A stretch of 64,000 nt of DNA from Muscardinus avellanarius. Taxonomy: Eukaryota > Chordata > Mammalia > Rodentia > Gliridae. The stretch is from NCBI GenBank assembly GCA_963383645.1, contig OY726569.1, forward strand, positions 79,638,211-79,702,210, in the 5' to 3' direction. A model generated the notes under the pieces. It made no database searches and was not told where the DNA came from. It saw only the letters and a program-made list of their open reading frames with translations. The translations under genes were made by a program, and so were the position numbers. This document shows, in pieces, positions 32,008 to 42,964 of the stretch. The first letter of the stretch is position 1. Each line of letters begins with the position of its first letter.

Positions 32008-32268
32008 TAGCAGGCATGACAGCGCACACCTGTACTCCCAGTTCTTGGGAGGCTGAGACTGGAGAATCACAGGTTCGAAGCCAGCCTCAGCAATTTAGTG
32101 ACCCCTTCACAACTTAGTGAGACTCTGTTTCAAAATAAAAGAATAAAATGGGGCTGGGGGTGTAGCTCGAAGGTAGAATGCCCCTGAGTTCAGTCCACAG
32201 TACCACAATAAATAAGTGAATAAATGAATAAATAAATGAAGAATGAATGAATGAATAAATAAATAAAG
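32008..32268 (+). mobile_element. B1-dID SINE
   Basis: Dimer with a degenerate (AAAT/GAAT)n tail from 32206. Confidence 0.85.
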
Positions 32269-32269
32269 T

Positions 32270-32350
32270 ACGCCTAGGGATGTAGTTCTGAGATAGAATG
32301 CCCCTGGGTTCAATCCCTAAATTATAAAGAATAAATAAATAAAAAATAAA
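32270..32350 (+). mobile_element. dID right half
   Basis: GGGATGTAGTTCTGAGATAG...GGGTTCAATCCC plus A-rich tail. Flanks GAACCGTGTAG (32002) and GAACTGTGCAG (32354) suggest the two units arrived as one dID-extended element. Confidence 0.65.
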
Positions 32351-32434
32351 AAGGAACTGTGCAGTAAGGTGAGGACTGGAGTGTGTACTGACTTCCTCCT
32401 GAGAAGCCTGAAGCATCTTTCTCAAAACCCCTGG

Positions 32435-32650
32435 CAGCTGGGCGCTGTGCTACACACCTGTAATCTCAGTACGTGGAAGGGTGAGGCAGGAGGATCACAG
32501 GTGTGAGGCCAGCCTCAGCAATTTAGTGAGACTCTCAGCAACCCATTGAGACCCCGTTTCAAACAAAAAAATTAAAAGGGCTGGGGATATAGCTCGGAAG
32601 CAGAATGCCCCTGGGTTCAATCCCAAGTACAACAATAAACAAATAAGTAA
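32435..32650 (+). mobile_element. B1-dID SINE
   Basis: Complete, moderately diverged dimer (GGGATATAGCTCGGAAGCAG). Confidence 0.85.
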
Positions 32651-32663
32651 ATGAATAAGACTT

Positions 32664-32864
32664 CTTTTTTTTTTTTTTGACTGAGGATTAAATTCAGAGT
32701 CATTGTACCTTCAAGCTATACCCCCAGCTCTTTTTATTTTTGGTTTCGAACAGGATCTCACTAAATTGTGAGGGCCTAAGTTGCTGAGGCTGGTTTCAAA
32801 CCTGTGATTCTCCCGTCTCAGCCTCCCAAGTACTGGGATTACAGGCATGCACTACCACACCTGG
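32664..32864 (-). mobile_element. B1-dID SINE, old
   Basis: T-run 32666-32679, then reversed dimer. With the plus copy to its left it forms an inverted SINE pair, tail to tail. Confidence 0.85.
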
Positions 32865-32960
32865 ATAAGATAAAATAATAAAATAAAAAAACTCATGCAA
32901 CCAGGCTTCTTGCCACCAGCTCCTAGGCCAGTCCCTTGACATGTTCTCTGAGGAGCAGGG

Positions 32961-33004
<44 letters not shown>

Positions 33005-33360
33005 AGTCTGGTGACACATTGGGTCTGAAAAATCTGGCAGCCCGCATGGCCGCTGGCGGAGTGCTGAGCCTGTTCTCACTGTCTCCCTGGAGTCCCTCTG
33101 TAGACGCAGGTGCGCGTCAGCGCCGGCTCTAATTTTATCCCTGGTTGATGGAGGAGACTAACTGAGCAGCGGGAGGCTGCTATTTTGAGTGTCTCCGCGG
33201 CTCTGGGTTATATAAAGCCTACTGCCGTGACCTGCATTGCTTTGAGGCTGTGCCTCACTCTCTTGCTGTACTGTCAAAATATGTCATCAGTTCAGACATT
33301 CACACACACACCCCCGGGGCTCTTGGGGAAAAAGAAGGGAGGTGTGTGCTGGAGGAGGGT

Positions 33361-33397
<37 letters not shown>

Positions 33398-33984
33398 CCT
33401 GCCAGCTTGCTGAGGGATGGCGCCTGCATATACTACTGGGAGGGGACACTACGTGAAGGAGGTTTGTTCTGGAAGAAATGGAAAGATCTTTCTGACGGAG
33501 GAACGTGAGGGTACGTGCTTTGGGTTTAAGGACAGTGTGTTTGGGAGCTGATGTTGTGGTTCTGCCGTTGGCATGGCGATAAGAATATTTTCTATTTCAG
33601 TAACTCTTCATTTTAAAGGAACCCAAGGTTCATAAATTATACACAAACATCTCTGTCTTTGAATGACCGAAACATTTTTTTTTTATCTGAAATTAGGTAC
33701 AGCAGCCAGACAAACAAATGCAATGCTCTGAATTTAGGGATGGATCGATGGCAGAAGATGGCATATCCTGCATTATTTGGCACAAATCTCACCTGGATTT
33801 TTTTCCCATATAGATAAAAAATATCAAATCATGTTGCTGGCATTGTGCCCTCTGTAAAGATAGGCATTTGCTTGATTTAATCCTGTAATCCTAATTTATC
33901 TTTGTAGTTTTCAGTATTCAATCTAAACATTTTCAGATATATAAATTTTGATAGATAAACATACCACAGAATCCTAACATAACA
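32865..33984. other. No gene called; two microsatellites
   Basis: (CA)n at 32963-33002 and (TG)n at 33361-33395 flank a mildly GC-rich patch with TTATATAAAGCC at 33209-33220. AT-rich and featureless from 33590. Confidence 0.45.
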
Positions 33985-34684
33985 GTTTATTCTTTTTTAT
34001 GGTACTGGAGATTGAACCCAGAGGTATTCTACCTCTGAGCTATACCCCCAGGCCTATGTTTTTTTTTTCTTTTAACAATTTTTTATTGAACATAAATAGT
34101 ATACATTTAAACTATATTTGGTGCCCTCTCCCCACCACCACCATTTTCCCTTCCCCCCTCCCACCAATGGTTGTCCAGGTTAACCATGTCTTATTCATAA
34201 TTTTACACATGTTCAGATGTAGACCCTCATTAATCAAGATCAGCCTTCCTCCTCTCCTATCTTTCCATTCAAACTTTGCTGATATTTCCCCTCCATTATC
34301 TGGAGTCCCACTGGTATCCTCTGTGTTTCCTAGTTTGGGCATATTAGAGGAAACATATGTACCTTCTCCTTCTGTGCTTGGCTGATCTCACTTAACATAA
34401 TGTTCTCCAGGGCTTTCCATCTTCTTGCAAATGATATAATTTTGTTCTTCTTTATGGCTGAATAGAATTCCATTGTGTGCATTTCCCACAGTTTTGCTAT
34501 CCATTCATCTGTTGATGGTGATCTGGGAACCAACCCAGCCCTATGTTTTATTCTTTATTTTGAAACAAGGTCTCATTAAGTTGAGGCCTCACTAAGTAGC
34601 TGAGGCTGGCCTTGAACCTTCAGTCCTCCTGTCTCAGCCTCTCAAGTACTGGGATTAAAAGCATATGTCACTACGCCTGGCTTA
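33985..34684 (-). mobile_element. B1-dID SINE split by an L1
   Basis: Reversed right half 33998-34062 and left half 34540-34684. The L1 entered the linker at CCTATGTTTT. Confidence 0.9.
34063..34533 (-). mobile_element. L1 3' end inserted in a SINE linker
   Basis: Reversed L1 with T-run start (34061-34068), 3'UTR and ORF2 end. The minus-strand frame holds STDEWIAKLWEMHTMEFYSA. Host sequence CCCAG(G/C)CCTATGTTTT repeats at about 34047-34062 and 34534-34549 (TSD). Confidence 0.93.
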
Positions 34685-34699
34685 GTATATATACATACA

Positions 34700-34729
<30 letters not shown>
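34684..34729. repeat. (ATAC)n microsatellite
   Basis: About 10 CATA units at the head end of the preceding SINE, not in its tail. Confidence 0.9.
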
Positions 34730-34730
<1 letters not shown>

Positions 34731-35102
34731 GGAGAGAGAGAATACATATGTATATATGTATTTTCTTTCCCCACATAACAGGCATAAGAGAGCTGAATGA
34801 GCTAATCATGTAGGTATTTGCCCTGCCCCCATTACCAGCAGTGGAAAGATGTCCTGTGTTTGGTGAGCTACGTGTTTCCCATATATAATCTCCCAGGGCA
34901 TGCTCTAGCTGACATGATGAAGCCCATAAGGTATTACCCAGGGGAATGAAGACTTGGCAGGCACACGTCTTGGCTCTGGGAGCCTGCTCCAGTGTGAGGC
35001 CCGAGGCTAGGGCTCATGTTGCTGATTTGGGTTCCCGTCACTGGCAGCAACTGAAGCAGGTGGGGTTCCCGTAACTGGCAACTTGACCACTATCGTAGCT
35101 GC

Positions 35103-35217
35103 CCCTTCCTTCCTTCCTTCCTTCCTTCCTTCCTTCCTTCCTTCCTTCCTTCCTTCCTTCCTTCCTTTCCCTCCTCCTCCTCCTCCTCCTCCTCCTCCTC
35201 CTCCTCCTCCTCCTCCT

Positions 35218-35272
<55 letters not shown>
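35103..35272. repeat. 170-bp pyrimidine compound microsatellite
   Basis: (TTCC)n 35105-35166, (CTC)n 35170-35217, (TC)n 35222-35270; plus strand entirely C/T. It adjoins the reversed SINE at 35304, so it may have grown from that SINE's tail. Confidence 0.95.
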
Positions 35273-35276
<4 letters not shown>

Positions 35277-35303
35277 CTTTCTTCTTTTTTCTCTCTTTTT
35301 CAT

Positions 35304-35515
35304 TCTTTTGCAGTACTAGGGATTGAGCCAAGGGCCTGACACATGCTGGCATTTGTTCTACCTCTGAGCTACACCCCCAGTCCATTTTATTTTTTATTTT
35401 GAAACAGAGTCTCATTAAGTCACTGAGGGCCTCTCTAGGTTGCCCAGGCTGGCCTCTAACCTGCAATCCTCCTGTCTCAGCTCCCCGTGGCCTGGGATTA
35501 CAGACACGCACCACC
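35304..35515 (-). mobile_element. B1-ID SINE, old
   Basis: The reversed right half keeps its middle (GGGCCTGACACATGCTGGC), so this is a B1-ID dimer before the dID deletion. Confidence 0.7.
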
Positions 35516-35630
35516 TTTTTATTTTGGGATAGAGTCTCACTAAGTTGCCCAGACTGGCCTCCCAATTGCAATCCTCCCAACTCAGCGTCTGGGGTACCCG
35601 GGATTACAGATGTACGCACTGCACCCGGCT
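35516..35630 (-). mobile_element. B1 monomer, old
   Basis: Reversed left half (GATAGAGTCTCACTAAGTTGC...CTGCACCCGGCT). Confidence 0.75.
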
Positions 35631-35984
35631 TCTTGGCTGCTATTTGAAAGACATTGGAGAGCTTTCTTTCTCACTGACCAAAGTGCTCCTTTGGAGAAAA
35701 AATTCTGGAAACTTTCTACAGAGAAAACCAGAAGAATCTGGCAGCTAACGCCATAGGCTGAAGGGAGGTGGCCCCTTAGCGAGTTCTAGTGAAGGGAAGA
35801 AGGAAAGGGAAATGAGCCAGAATCAGAGATGGGGCTTGTACAGGCCAGATGGGGAAATGAAGCCTGGAATGGGGAAGGTATAGATGAATCACCGTGTGTC
35901 GTGTCTTAATAATTGGCCAAAGGAGAGGCTCACCACTCATGTCCTCCTCCCACCCCTGGGCTGGGGTCAGGGACTCACTACTCT

Positions 35985-36565
35985 GGCTTTTTGGTGGTCT
36001 GCTTGCTGCCCTCCAAATTCCCTTCACCCTGAGGTCATACTATCTCCTCTAAAACACAGTCTGGTTTTTGTGCTGAGCAGACCTCCTCCAGGGCCCTTCG
36101 CTTTCATCTCTGGAGAAAGCCCAGGCAGGCAGACAAGGCCGTCGGTGACCGGGTCTGCTCATCTCTGGCTCAGCTCCCACGACCTTCCCAACACTTCCCC
36201 CTGTGGACACCGCCTCCCTCCGTGCCATCCTCGACACCCTGAGCGCAATGTGCTGAACTCGCTTGTCCTCTCTGTGTTAGCATGGACTGTTTCCCACGCC
36301 TGGAACGTACTTCTCATCATTTTATTTTCCTGGAAAATAAGCTTCCTCTAGGCCTCCACTGAGCAATGCCAGTTAACCCCTCCAGGTCTGACGGGTGCAC
36401 TCCTGTCCAGCTCCTTGGCATCCTCTTCATCTCTGCTGGAGAGCTTAAATGCTTGGTGGACCATTCTGCCTAGACTGCGGGCTTCCAGAGGATAATGACC
36501 ATGTGGCTCCTCACCCACCCCACCACGTGGGCTGCCCAGTGAGTGTTTGTTGAATGAATGACTGA
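35985..36565 (+). mobile_element. L2 3' end
   Basis: GACTGTTTCCCACGCCTGGAAC, AGACTGCGGGCTTCCAGAGG and GTGAGTGTTTGTTGAATGAATG follow the L2 end pattern. Confidence 0.6.
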
Positions 36566-37075
36566 ATTTGGGCAGAAGCCACATTTCAGAAATAAAGCTT
36601 CCTCAAATGTCATGAGAGCTGGGATTTGTGGGCAATGTCAGTGCAGTTGAAGAGGAAGGGCCGGGTCCTAGGACATCTGAGCATGAATAGAAGCCTGGGG
36701 CCTGCGAACACTTGTCTCCAAAACCAAAAACAAGGGCACTGGGTGCCCTTGGCTGGCCCCACTTGTGTCTGGCTGGTAGGTGGGACAGAGAGTTTGTGTG
36801 GTGAACAAGCTGCCACGGTGGTCGTTACCACCACCCAGTGTCTTTCCAGTAGCTTCCCCACCGTGGACAGCAGTCTTGTCTGTACTACACCCCGCTCCTG
36901 CAAGCGTCTGTGGGGTGGAGGAGATGGCTTGCACACACCCGTAGTGTTTTTCCCTGAGGATAAAAGGCCTCGATCCATATCCTTTCCCTGGTCCCACCAG
37001 GAAACTGCCAAGCATTCCATATGGAAAACCTATTTTATAAGATGCAAATCATCACTTAATTTGTTTCTCTTATTT
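36566..37075. other. No recognised feature
   Basis: Overlapping long open frames on both strands (36626-37171 plus; 36610-37020 and 36668-37015 minus). Three at once argues for stop-poor base composition rather than a gene. Confidence 0.4.
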
Positions 37076-37294
37076 TGTGTGTGTGTGTGTGGGGGGGTAC
37101 TGGGGATTCAACCCAGAGGCATTCTGCCTCTGAGCTGTACTTCCAGCCCTACTTTTTATTCTTTATTTTGAAGCAGGGTCTCGCTAAGTTGCTGAGAGCC
37201 TCACTAAGTAGCTGAGGCTGGCTTTGAACCTGCGATCCTCCCATCTCAGTCTCATAAGTACTGGGATTACAAGCGTGAGCCACCATGCCCAGCT
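37076..37294 (-). mobile_element. B1-dID SINE with TG tail
   Basis: Reversed dimer of the CAACCCAGAGGCATTCTGCC type; tail GTGTGTGTG then G-run. Confidence 0.9.
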
Positions 37295-37392
37295 CCTATT
37301 TGCTTTTTGCATCTGGGGGCTGACCTTCCATGCTCTCATGATGTCATCATCCCAGCTATTTTCATTTAATGCTGTGTTGAAAGCTATAAGCT

Positions 37393-37394
<2 letters not shown>

Positions 37395-37444
<50 letters not shown>

Positions 37445-37619
37445 TACTGGGGATAAAATCCAGGGGTCTTCTACCTCCAGGATACACCCCCAGACCTATT
37501 TTATTTTTTCATTTGTAAACAAGGTCTCACCAAGTTGCTGAGGCTGGTTTTGAACCTGCAAGCCTCCTGTCCCAGTCTCCCAAGTACTGGGATTACAGGC
37601 ACGTGTCACCACACTCAGC
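37395..37619 (-). mobile_element. B1-dID SINE with (TG)n tail
   Basis: TG repeat 37396-37443, then reversed dimer with one shortened left half. Confidence 0.88.
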
Positions 37620-37659
37620 AAAAGCTAGTATCTTTCAAAAAACAAATCTGTGATATGCA

Positions 37660-37660
37660 T

Positions 37661-37704
<44 letters not shown>
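37660..37704. repeat. (CA)n microsatellite
   Basis: About 22 CA units, 40 bp past a SINE whose own tail is TG; the two form an inverted TG/CA pair 216 bp apart. Confidence 0.9.
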
Positions 37705-37705
<1 letters not shown>

Positions 37706-38314
37706 ACAAAGTGTTATTCTAAACCCTTCATCTCTTGTTCTCAGAGTTTCCCCATGACAATAGAATAATAATGATATTAACCCAGGAATAAATTGATTAT
37801 AGGAGAGAACACAGTGGCATTTTCTGGGAAACTTTCGGAATTCTAAATATCTCCTTTTGAGGCTTATGAGTCTTGACAGACACATGGCCTGCTGTGACAG
37901 AGAGGGAACAGGAGAGCCTGCCTCAGTGGGAGCCTGGGGGAGAGAGGACAGGAAGATGGCTATTGGCATGCTCACAATTTTAGAACAGCTGCAGTGGTTG
38001 GAGTAGCTTCTCCTGAGTGAGATGACGCTGGGCCACTTAGGGGAAAGAGAAGATTCCGTAGGCCAAGACAATGACGAGGAGAGGGGACTTGGTACACACA
38101 GTGGGTGGGTATTAAAGGGATTATGTGTCTTAGGCAGTATTACCATCACCCAGAAAGGCATGCGCTTTAACTGCCAAAGAGCTAATAACGAATTGGAACA
38201 CCATCCAGTGATGAGAACAAGTCCAGACAACATATGCCGTGCTCAACATGTACAACATTTCAAAATCAGTAGCACATTTGGCTTATGGAGCACAGTGAGG
38301 GAAAACCTTTACAG
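37705..38314. other. No recognised feature
   Basis: The 202-codon minus ORF ending at 37625 runs across this stretch and into the CA repeat; no homology recognised. Confidence 0.4.
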
Positions 38315-38321
38315 GAATATA

Positions 38322-38355
<34 letters not shown>

Positions 38356-38580
38356 TTTTGGTGCTGGAGATTGAACCCAGGTACACGCAGTATTGGGTGT
38401 ACCTCTGAGCTACCCCCCCCCTTACAGGTCTGTATTTTTAATTTTTTTTAAATTTTGAAACAGGGTCCCACTAAGTTGCAGAGGGCCTCACTAAGTTGCT
38501 GAGGCTGGTGGTGAACCTACGATCCTCCTATTTCAGCCTCCTGAGTACTGGAATTACAATCATGAGCCACCATGTCTGGT
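38315..38580 (-). mobile_element. B1-dID SINE with (AT)n and poly-T
   Basis: (AT)n 38318-38338, T-run to 38359, reversed dimer with a CACGCAGTATTGGGTG insertion in the right half and a C-run. Confidence 0.88.
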
Positions 38581-38639
38581 CATTTGACGTCTTTTTAAAA
38601 GTCATACAACAGGGTTCTTCAGGGCCAGGACACTAGATA

Positions 38640-38860
38640 GGATTTATTGAGTGCTATCTGCATGCTATTGTTTTTTCTAAATGTTCTACATCCATCAGCT
38701 CAGGCATTCCTCACAACTTTACCAGGTAAATCTTAGTATCCCTATTTTATAGGTAAATAAGGCCACAGAGAGGTTAAGTAATATGCCCAAGACCACACAT
38801 CTAGTAAATGTCAAAGCTACAATTTGAACCCGGGCAGTCTGTGTCCAGATCCCAAACTCT
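38640..38860 (+). mobile_element. MIR (near full length)
   Basis: TATTTTATAGGTAAATAAGG, CACAGAGAGGTTAAGTAATA, TGCCCAAGACCACACATCTA, TTTGAACCCGGGCAGTCTG: textbook MIR order. Confidence 0.92.
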
Positions 38861-38892
38861 GTATCACTTTGTGGTAGCTGTTGTACCTTTTT

Positions 38893-38972
38893 CCCCAATC
38901 CTCAGTGTTGAGATGGAAACCAGGGCATCCACATACTATGCAAGTACTCTGCCATGAAGGTACACCCAGGCC
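38893..38972 (-). mobile_element. ID SINE, old
   Basis: Reversed: CCAGGGCATCCACATACTATGC...GGTACACCCAGGCCC. Confidence 0.5.
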
Positions 38973-38990
38973 CCCAGTATGACCTCTGAA

Positions 38991-39161
38991 GTGTGGAACT
39001 AGGGATTGAACACAGGCGAGTTTATCTCCAGGTTACCCCCGCAGCCCTTTTCAAACAGGGTCTTGTTAGAGTTGCTGAGGGGCTTGCTAAGTTCCTGAGA
39101 CTGTCCTTGAACCTGCAATCCCCTAGTATTGGGATCACAGGCATGTACCATTACTCTTGGC
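38991..39161 (-). mobile_element. B1-dID SINE, old
   Basis: Reversed diverged dimer (GGATTGAACACAGGCGAG; GGGATCACAGGCATGTACC). Confidence 0.7.
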
Positions 39162-39364
39162 TCTGATACGCCCTTTTAAAACCGGCTGTGGGATTCTACC
39201 TCAGTGCATAAGAATGAGAGAAGCCATGTGGAAATCTTGTGTAAACGTCAGCATGACGTCATTATTAATGATCGCTTATAAATCCAGGTCAGTCATGTCA
39301 CATTTGGGGCTCCGCAGCATTTCCACACAGGACTCAGGGTGAGTCTCAGTTCTAGATTCCCTGC

Positions 39365-39480
39365 CCCTAAGTATTCAACAAGCCATCCCTTTATGCATTC
39401 ACTGACTGAGTGCTCCCTGAGTGCTCCATGCCAGGAACACCAGGAAATACGCCTGGGTCTAAGGCACAGTCCTTGCCCTC
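39365..39480 (-). mobile_element. L2 fragment (antisense)
   Basis: TGCATTCACTGACTGAGTGC...CACAGTCCTTGCCCTCGAGG resembles the antisense L2 end. Confidence 0.45.
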
Positions 39481-39762
39481 GAGGAGCAGGCATCTCTCAA
39501 CCGACGGCCAACGGGTTGAAAGCTCAACGACGCTGCAAGGCTGATCCACCCCTTGTCCATTTGTCCCCTGCCTCTGATGGAAGGTTGTTACCTTATACTG
39601 GTCCTTATTACTGGATATTAGAGGCAGTTCAAACAACAGCTAAATGGACTACTTCCCTGAAAATCCAGAAATATTTTCCCAGACAAGAGCTTGATGTTCT
39701 TGTCTGGAAAGTGGCATAGAGTAATGTCAAGGACAATGGTCAGCCAAAGTTGATAACTGTGA

Positions 39763-39955
39763 GGTTGGGCTCCATGGAGTATGCTTGTAATCCCAGCTGC
39801 TTGGGGGCTGAGGCAGGAGGCTCACAAGTTCAAGGCCACCTGGGAAACTTAGTGAAACACTGTCAATACTAATACTAATACTAATACTAATAGTACTAAT
39901 AATAATGATGCAACTCAGTGGTAGAGCATCCCTGTGTTCAGTTTCCATTATCACA
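39763..39955 (+). mobile_element. B1-dID SINE with (ACTAAT)n linker
   Basis: Old left half; linker 39862-39908 is ACTAAT/AAT repeats; right half GCAACTCAGTGGTAGAGC. Confidence 0.7.
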
Positions 39956-40019
39956 TGTGTAACACGAACCCACTATGGCTTAAATATGTGTATGTGTGTA
40001 TTTATAGCTAAACATCTAA

Positions 40020-40250
40020 CTGTTGACAGAATAACCCAGTGGCTAGGAGTCTGAGCCCTGGAGTCAGATTGTTTAAATTTTATTAGCTTTGCAACTTTAA
40101 CCTTCCTACGCCATATATTCTTTCCTCGTAGAACACAAATTCTCATCACATGCCATAGTGAAGGCTAAAGAGAAAATGCATGTACTGAGAATGGTGCCCG
40201 GAACACATTAAGTCCTCTATAAACACAAGTGATTATTTTTAACAATATTA
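40020..40250 (+). mobile_element. MIR
   Basis: CCAGTGGCTAGGAGTCTGAG, CCCTGGAGTCAGATTG, then AGAATGGTGCCCGGAACACATTAAGTCCTC-type end (40188-40217). Confidence 0.75.
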
Positions 40251-40386
40251 CTAGTAGCCATAGTTACTTCTCAAGAGTGACTCGAGGGGAAAAGGAGGGG
40301 TATTCTTTACTTTTATTTGCATTATTTACTTCTCCATTATTACAACTTTAAAAACATATAACATTTAAATTTAAAAAGAAAAAAGC

Positions 40387-40530
40387 ATCCAGGTGTGGTG
40401 GGGCACGCTTGTAATCCCAGTACTTGGGAGTCTGAGACAGGAGGATCTTGGTTCACAGACAGCCTGGGCTACTTAGTTAGGCCTTCTGAAACTGTGAGAC
40501 TTTGTTTCAAAATAAAGAATAAAAAATAGG
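40387..40530 (+). mobile_element. B1 half of an interrupted SINE
   Basis: Left half plus linker AATAAAGAATAAAAAATAGG; right half missing where the next SINE begins. Confidence 0.82.
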
Positions 40531-40532
40531 CC

Positions 40533-40720
40533 CCAGGGAGTGGTGGTGCAGGCTTATAATCCCCACGCTTGGGAGGCAGAGACAGGAGGATGGAGCTGGT
40601 TGGAAGCCAGCCACGCTGGCTTAAGAGACCCTGTTTCCAAATAAAATATAAAAATAGGTTGGGAGTATAGCCCAGAGGTAGAAGGGTTTCCAGGAACCCC
40701 AGTACCACCAAAAAAAAAGG

Positions 40721-40722
<2 letters not shown>
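40533..40722 (+). mobile_element. B1-dID SINE, hairpin-core subfamily
   Basis: Core AAGCCAGCCACGCTGGCTTAAG and right half GGGTTTCCAGGAACCCCAGT. Its (AT)n tail follows. Confidence 0.9.
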
Positions 40723-40724
<2 letters not shown>

Positions 40725-40782
<58 letters not shown>

Positions 40783-40798
40783 TTTCTTTTCTTCTTTC

Positions 40799-40848
<50 letters not shown>

Positions 40849-40866
40849 TACTTCTTACTTACTTAG
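40725..40866. repeat. (AT)n plus (TTAC)n compound microsatellite
   Basis: About 26 AT units to 40777, a T/C run, then about 15 TTAC units. It lies between a plus-strand SINE tail and a minus-strand SINE tail, so both tails may have fed it. Confidence 0.93.
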
Positions 40867-41022
40867 TACTAAGGATGGAACTCAGTGGTACTCTACCACT
40901 GAGCTATATCCCCAGCTCTTTTCATTTTCAATTTTGAGATAGGGTCTCTGCAAGTTTCCAGACTGGCCTTGCACTTATGATCCTCTGGCCTCAGCCTCCT
41001 GAGTAGCTGGGATTTACATGTC
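40867..41022 (-). mobile_element. B1-dID SINE, old
   Basis: Reversed dimer (GGTACTCTACCACTGAGCTAT) shortened in the left half. Confidence 0.78.
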
Positions 41023-41277
41023 CACTTAACTCTTTTGGCTTTTGGAGGACCCCTGTGGAAATGTAATGGATCACCTGGAGGTACAAAAAAGCGTGCCCCT
41101 CCCACCTCTCCCCACCCTGCGCTTGTTTCCTAGGGAAGAGCTGACTTCAAGTAGGACTCCTAGAAAGGGTCAGGCCTCGTTTCTCCAGGGAACACCTCGT
41201 GGCTGCTAACACCACTTTCCCCTGGAGGAGCGTGAATCCAGACTGGATGCATGTGTATGTGTCTGTGTGAAATTTCT

Positions 41278-41494
41278 GTTTTTATTTTTATTTTTTGTGG
41301 ATCTGGGGAGTAAACCCAGGACCTGTACATCTAGGCAAGTGCTCTACTGCTGAGATACACCCCCAGCATCTCTGTTATTTGTTTTTTGAAATGGGGTCCA
41401 CAGTGTTATTTAAGCTGAACTCAAACTCTACAATCCTCTCACCTCACCCTCCCCAGTAGCTGAGATTACAGGTGTGGGCCACCATGTCTAGCTC
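41278..41494 (-). mobile_element. B1-ID SINE, old, undeleted ID half
   Basis: Reversed right half keeps GGACCTGTACATCTAGGCAAG; left half diverged. Confidence 0.72.
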
Positions 41495-41520
41495 CCCCTC
41501 AGTTTTTAAGTGTTGAGAAC

Positions 41521-41692
41521 TGCATACTGTGGTGGCACACACCTATAATCCCAGTACTTGAAAAGCTGAGACAGGAGGATCATATGTTCAAGGACAGCCT
41601 CAGCAACTTAGTGAGGCCCTCAGCAATTTACATTAAGATCCTGTTTCAAAATAAAAGAGCTCAGAGGTGAAATGTCCCTGGGTTCAATCCCC

Positions 41693-41744
<52 letters not shown>
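41521..41744 (+). mobile_element. B1-dID SINE with (CA)n tail
   Basis: Right half lacks its first 15 or so bases (AAAATAAAAGAGCTCAGAGG). Tail about 23 CA units. Confidence 0.87.
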
Positions 41745-41747
<3 letters not shown>

Positions 41748-41787
41748 CTTGATAAAGTAGTAAAGATTATTTGCATTAAATATCCTT

Positions 41788-41972
41788 GCCAGATGTGGTG
41801 GTGCATACCTGTAATCACAGTACTTGGGAAGCCAAGACAGAAGGATCACAGGTTCAAGGACAGCTTCAGCAACCTAGTGAGATCCTGTTTCAAAATTTTA
41901 AAAGAAATGGGGGCTGGGAATGTAGATCAGAGATAGAATGTCCCTGGATTCAATCTCTAGTACCCCCCCACA
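41788..41972 (+). mobile_element. B1-dID SINE, old
   Basis: GCCAGATGTGGTGGTGCATA start; right half GGAATGTAGATCAGAGATAG. Confidence 0.82.
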
Positions 41973-42167
41973 AGTTGGCAACTGAAGCAAATTTTAACAT
42001 ACGTTATGTAGGCCAAAGCAAACAAACATATCCATGAGTCAGAATCTGCCAGTGTATCCCCCTACCCCATTTGTGACATCTAACAGAGCCATACTGACCC
42101 AGAGGAAATGGAAGTGCCTTCACCGTTTATACTCAATCTGTGTGCTAATCTATGCCTCACTCAACAG

Positions 42168-42395
42168 GTACCCAGCGATGACAGCCCACCGCCCCAAGTT
42201 CAGCCCCTTCATGGGCACTATCTAATTCGAATCTGAAAAACACCTCTAATGGTGAGGGAACATCACTGTGAGAACTGTACTTTCATTTCCTGGCGGGGGT
42301 GTGGTTAAATTCACAACTTTGCTGTGACACTAACCGTTGGAGGGTTTTACATTCGATTTCCTGTTTCCTTTTCTTAATAAAGAAAGGAAAAGTGG
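42168..42395 (+). CDS. Candidate terminal exon with poly(A) signal, unidentified
   Basis: Upstream sequence has a branch-like GTGCTAATC at 42140-42148 and an acceptor ending CTCACTCAACAG. The frame, read as ...RYPAMTAHRPKFSPFMGTI, stops at TAA 42223-42225. An AATAAA lies at 42376-42381, followed by G/GT-rich sequence. The layout suits a last exon with a short 3'UTR. I do not recognise the peptide and see no upstream partner exon. Confidence 0.25.
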
Positions 42396-42639
42396 GCCCC
42401 CACAGCAACTGTGGTATGTTCAGTTCCATATGAAGATACCGTGGGGGTTCCAACATGACCACAAGCAAAACAAAACATACCCTCGAAACCTGGCAAATAG
42501 CGATGTGCAGAGGACTGTGGGCCACGGGGTTGCTTAGAGATGTTTTGATCATCTCGTGCCGCAATTTCCACCCTGCACCCCATACGCCAGTGCCATGTCC
42601 TCTACTTTTGAGTGTCTGGAACCATTTCCCATGAAAGGT

Positions 42640-42810
42640 TTAGAAGAGAATAATGATGATAATAACAATTATGCTAGCTATCCTGTACTGGGGCTATTTC
42701 TAATTCTAGTTCAATTCCCTGAGAATCAATCCCATTTTATAGATACAGAAACTAAAGCTTGGAAGAGCACAGATAATTTGCCCAAGCTACTCATAAGTAA
42801 TGGAGTTGGA
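42640..42810 (+). mobile_element. MIR
   Basis: ATAACAATTATGCTAGCTAT, CCATTTTATAGATACAGAAA, TTTGCCCAAGCTACTCATAA. Confidence 0.7.
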
Positions 42811-42964
42811 TTTTCATTCTTTTTTTTTTTATTCACTGGATATTTATTCGTCACCTATTTCTTGGGCAAGGCACTACACAATAGTTCATGGTTGAAGGCA
42901 ACTGAGCACGACATGAATCCCACTTACTGAAAATGACCTCGGTGTTAGGACCACACGTGGAACA

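Noticed and set aside
33209..33220. TATATAAAG as a TATA-box promoter
   Set aside because: Isolated AT motif without CpG island, initiator or downstream exon support.
35038..35619. 193-codon minus-strand ORF rich in Arg, Glu and Gly
   Set aside because: Entirely made by a purine microsatellite and an old SINE.
36626..37171. 181-codon plus-strand ORF
   Set aside because: Two long minus-strand frames overlap it and its end is inside a SINE; this points to low stop density, not coding.
37625..38233. 202-codon minus-strand ORF
   Set aside because: Its C-terminal part is a CA repeat read as Val-Cys and the rest shows no domain or splice context.
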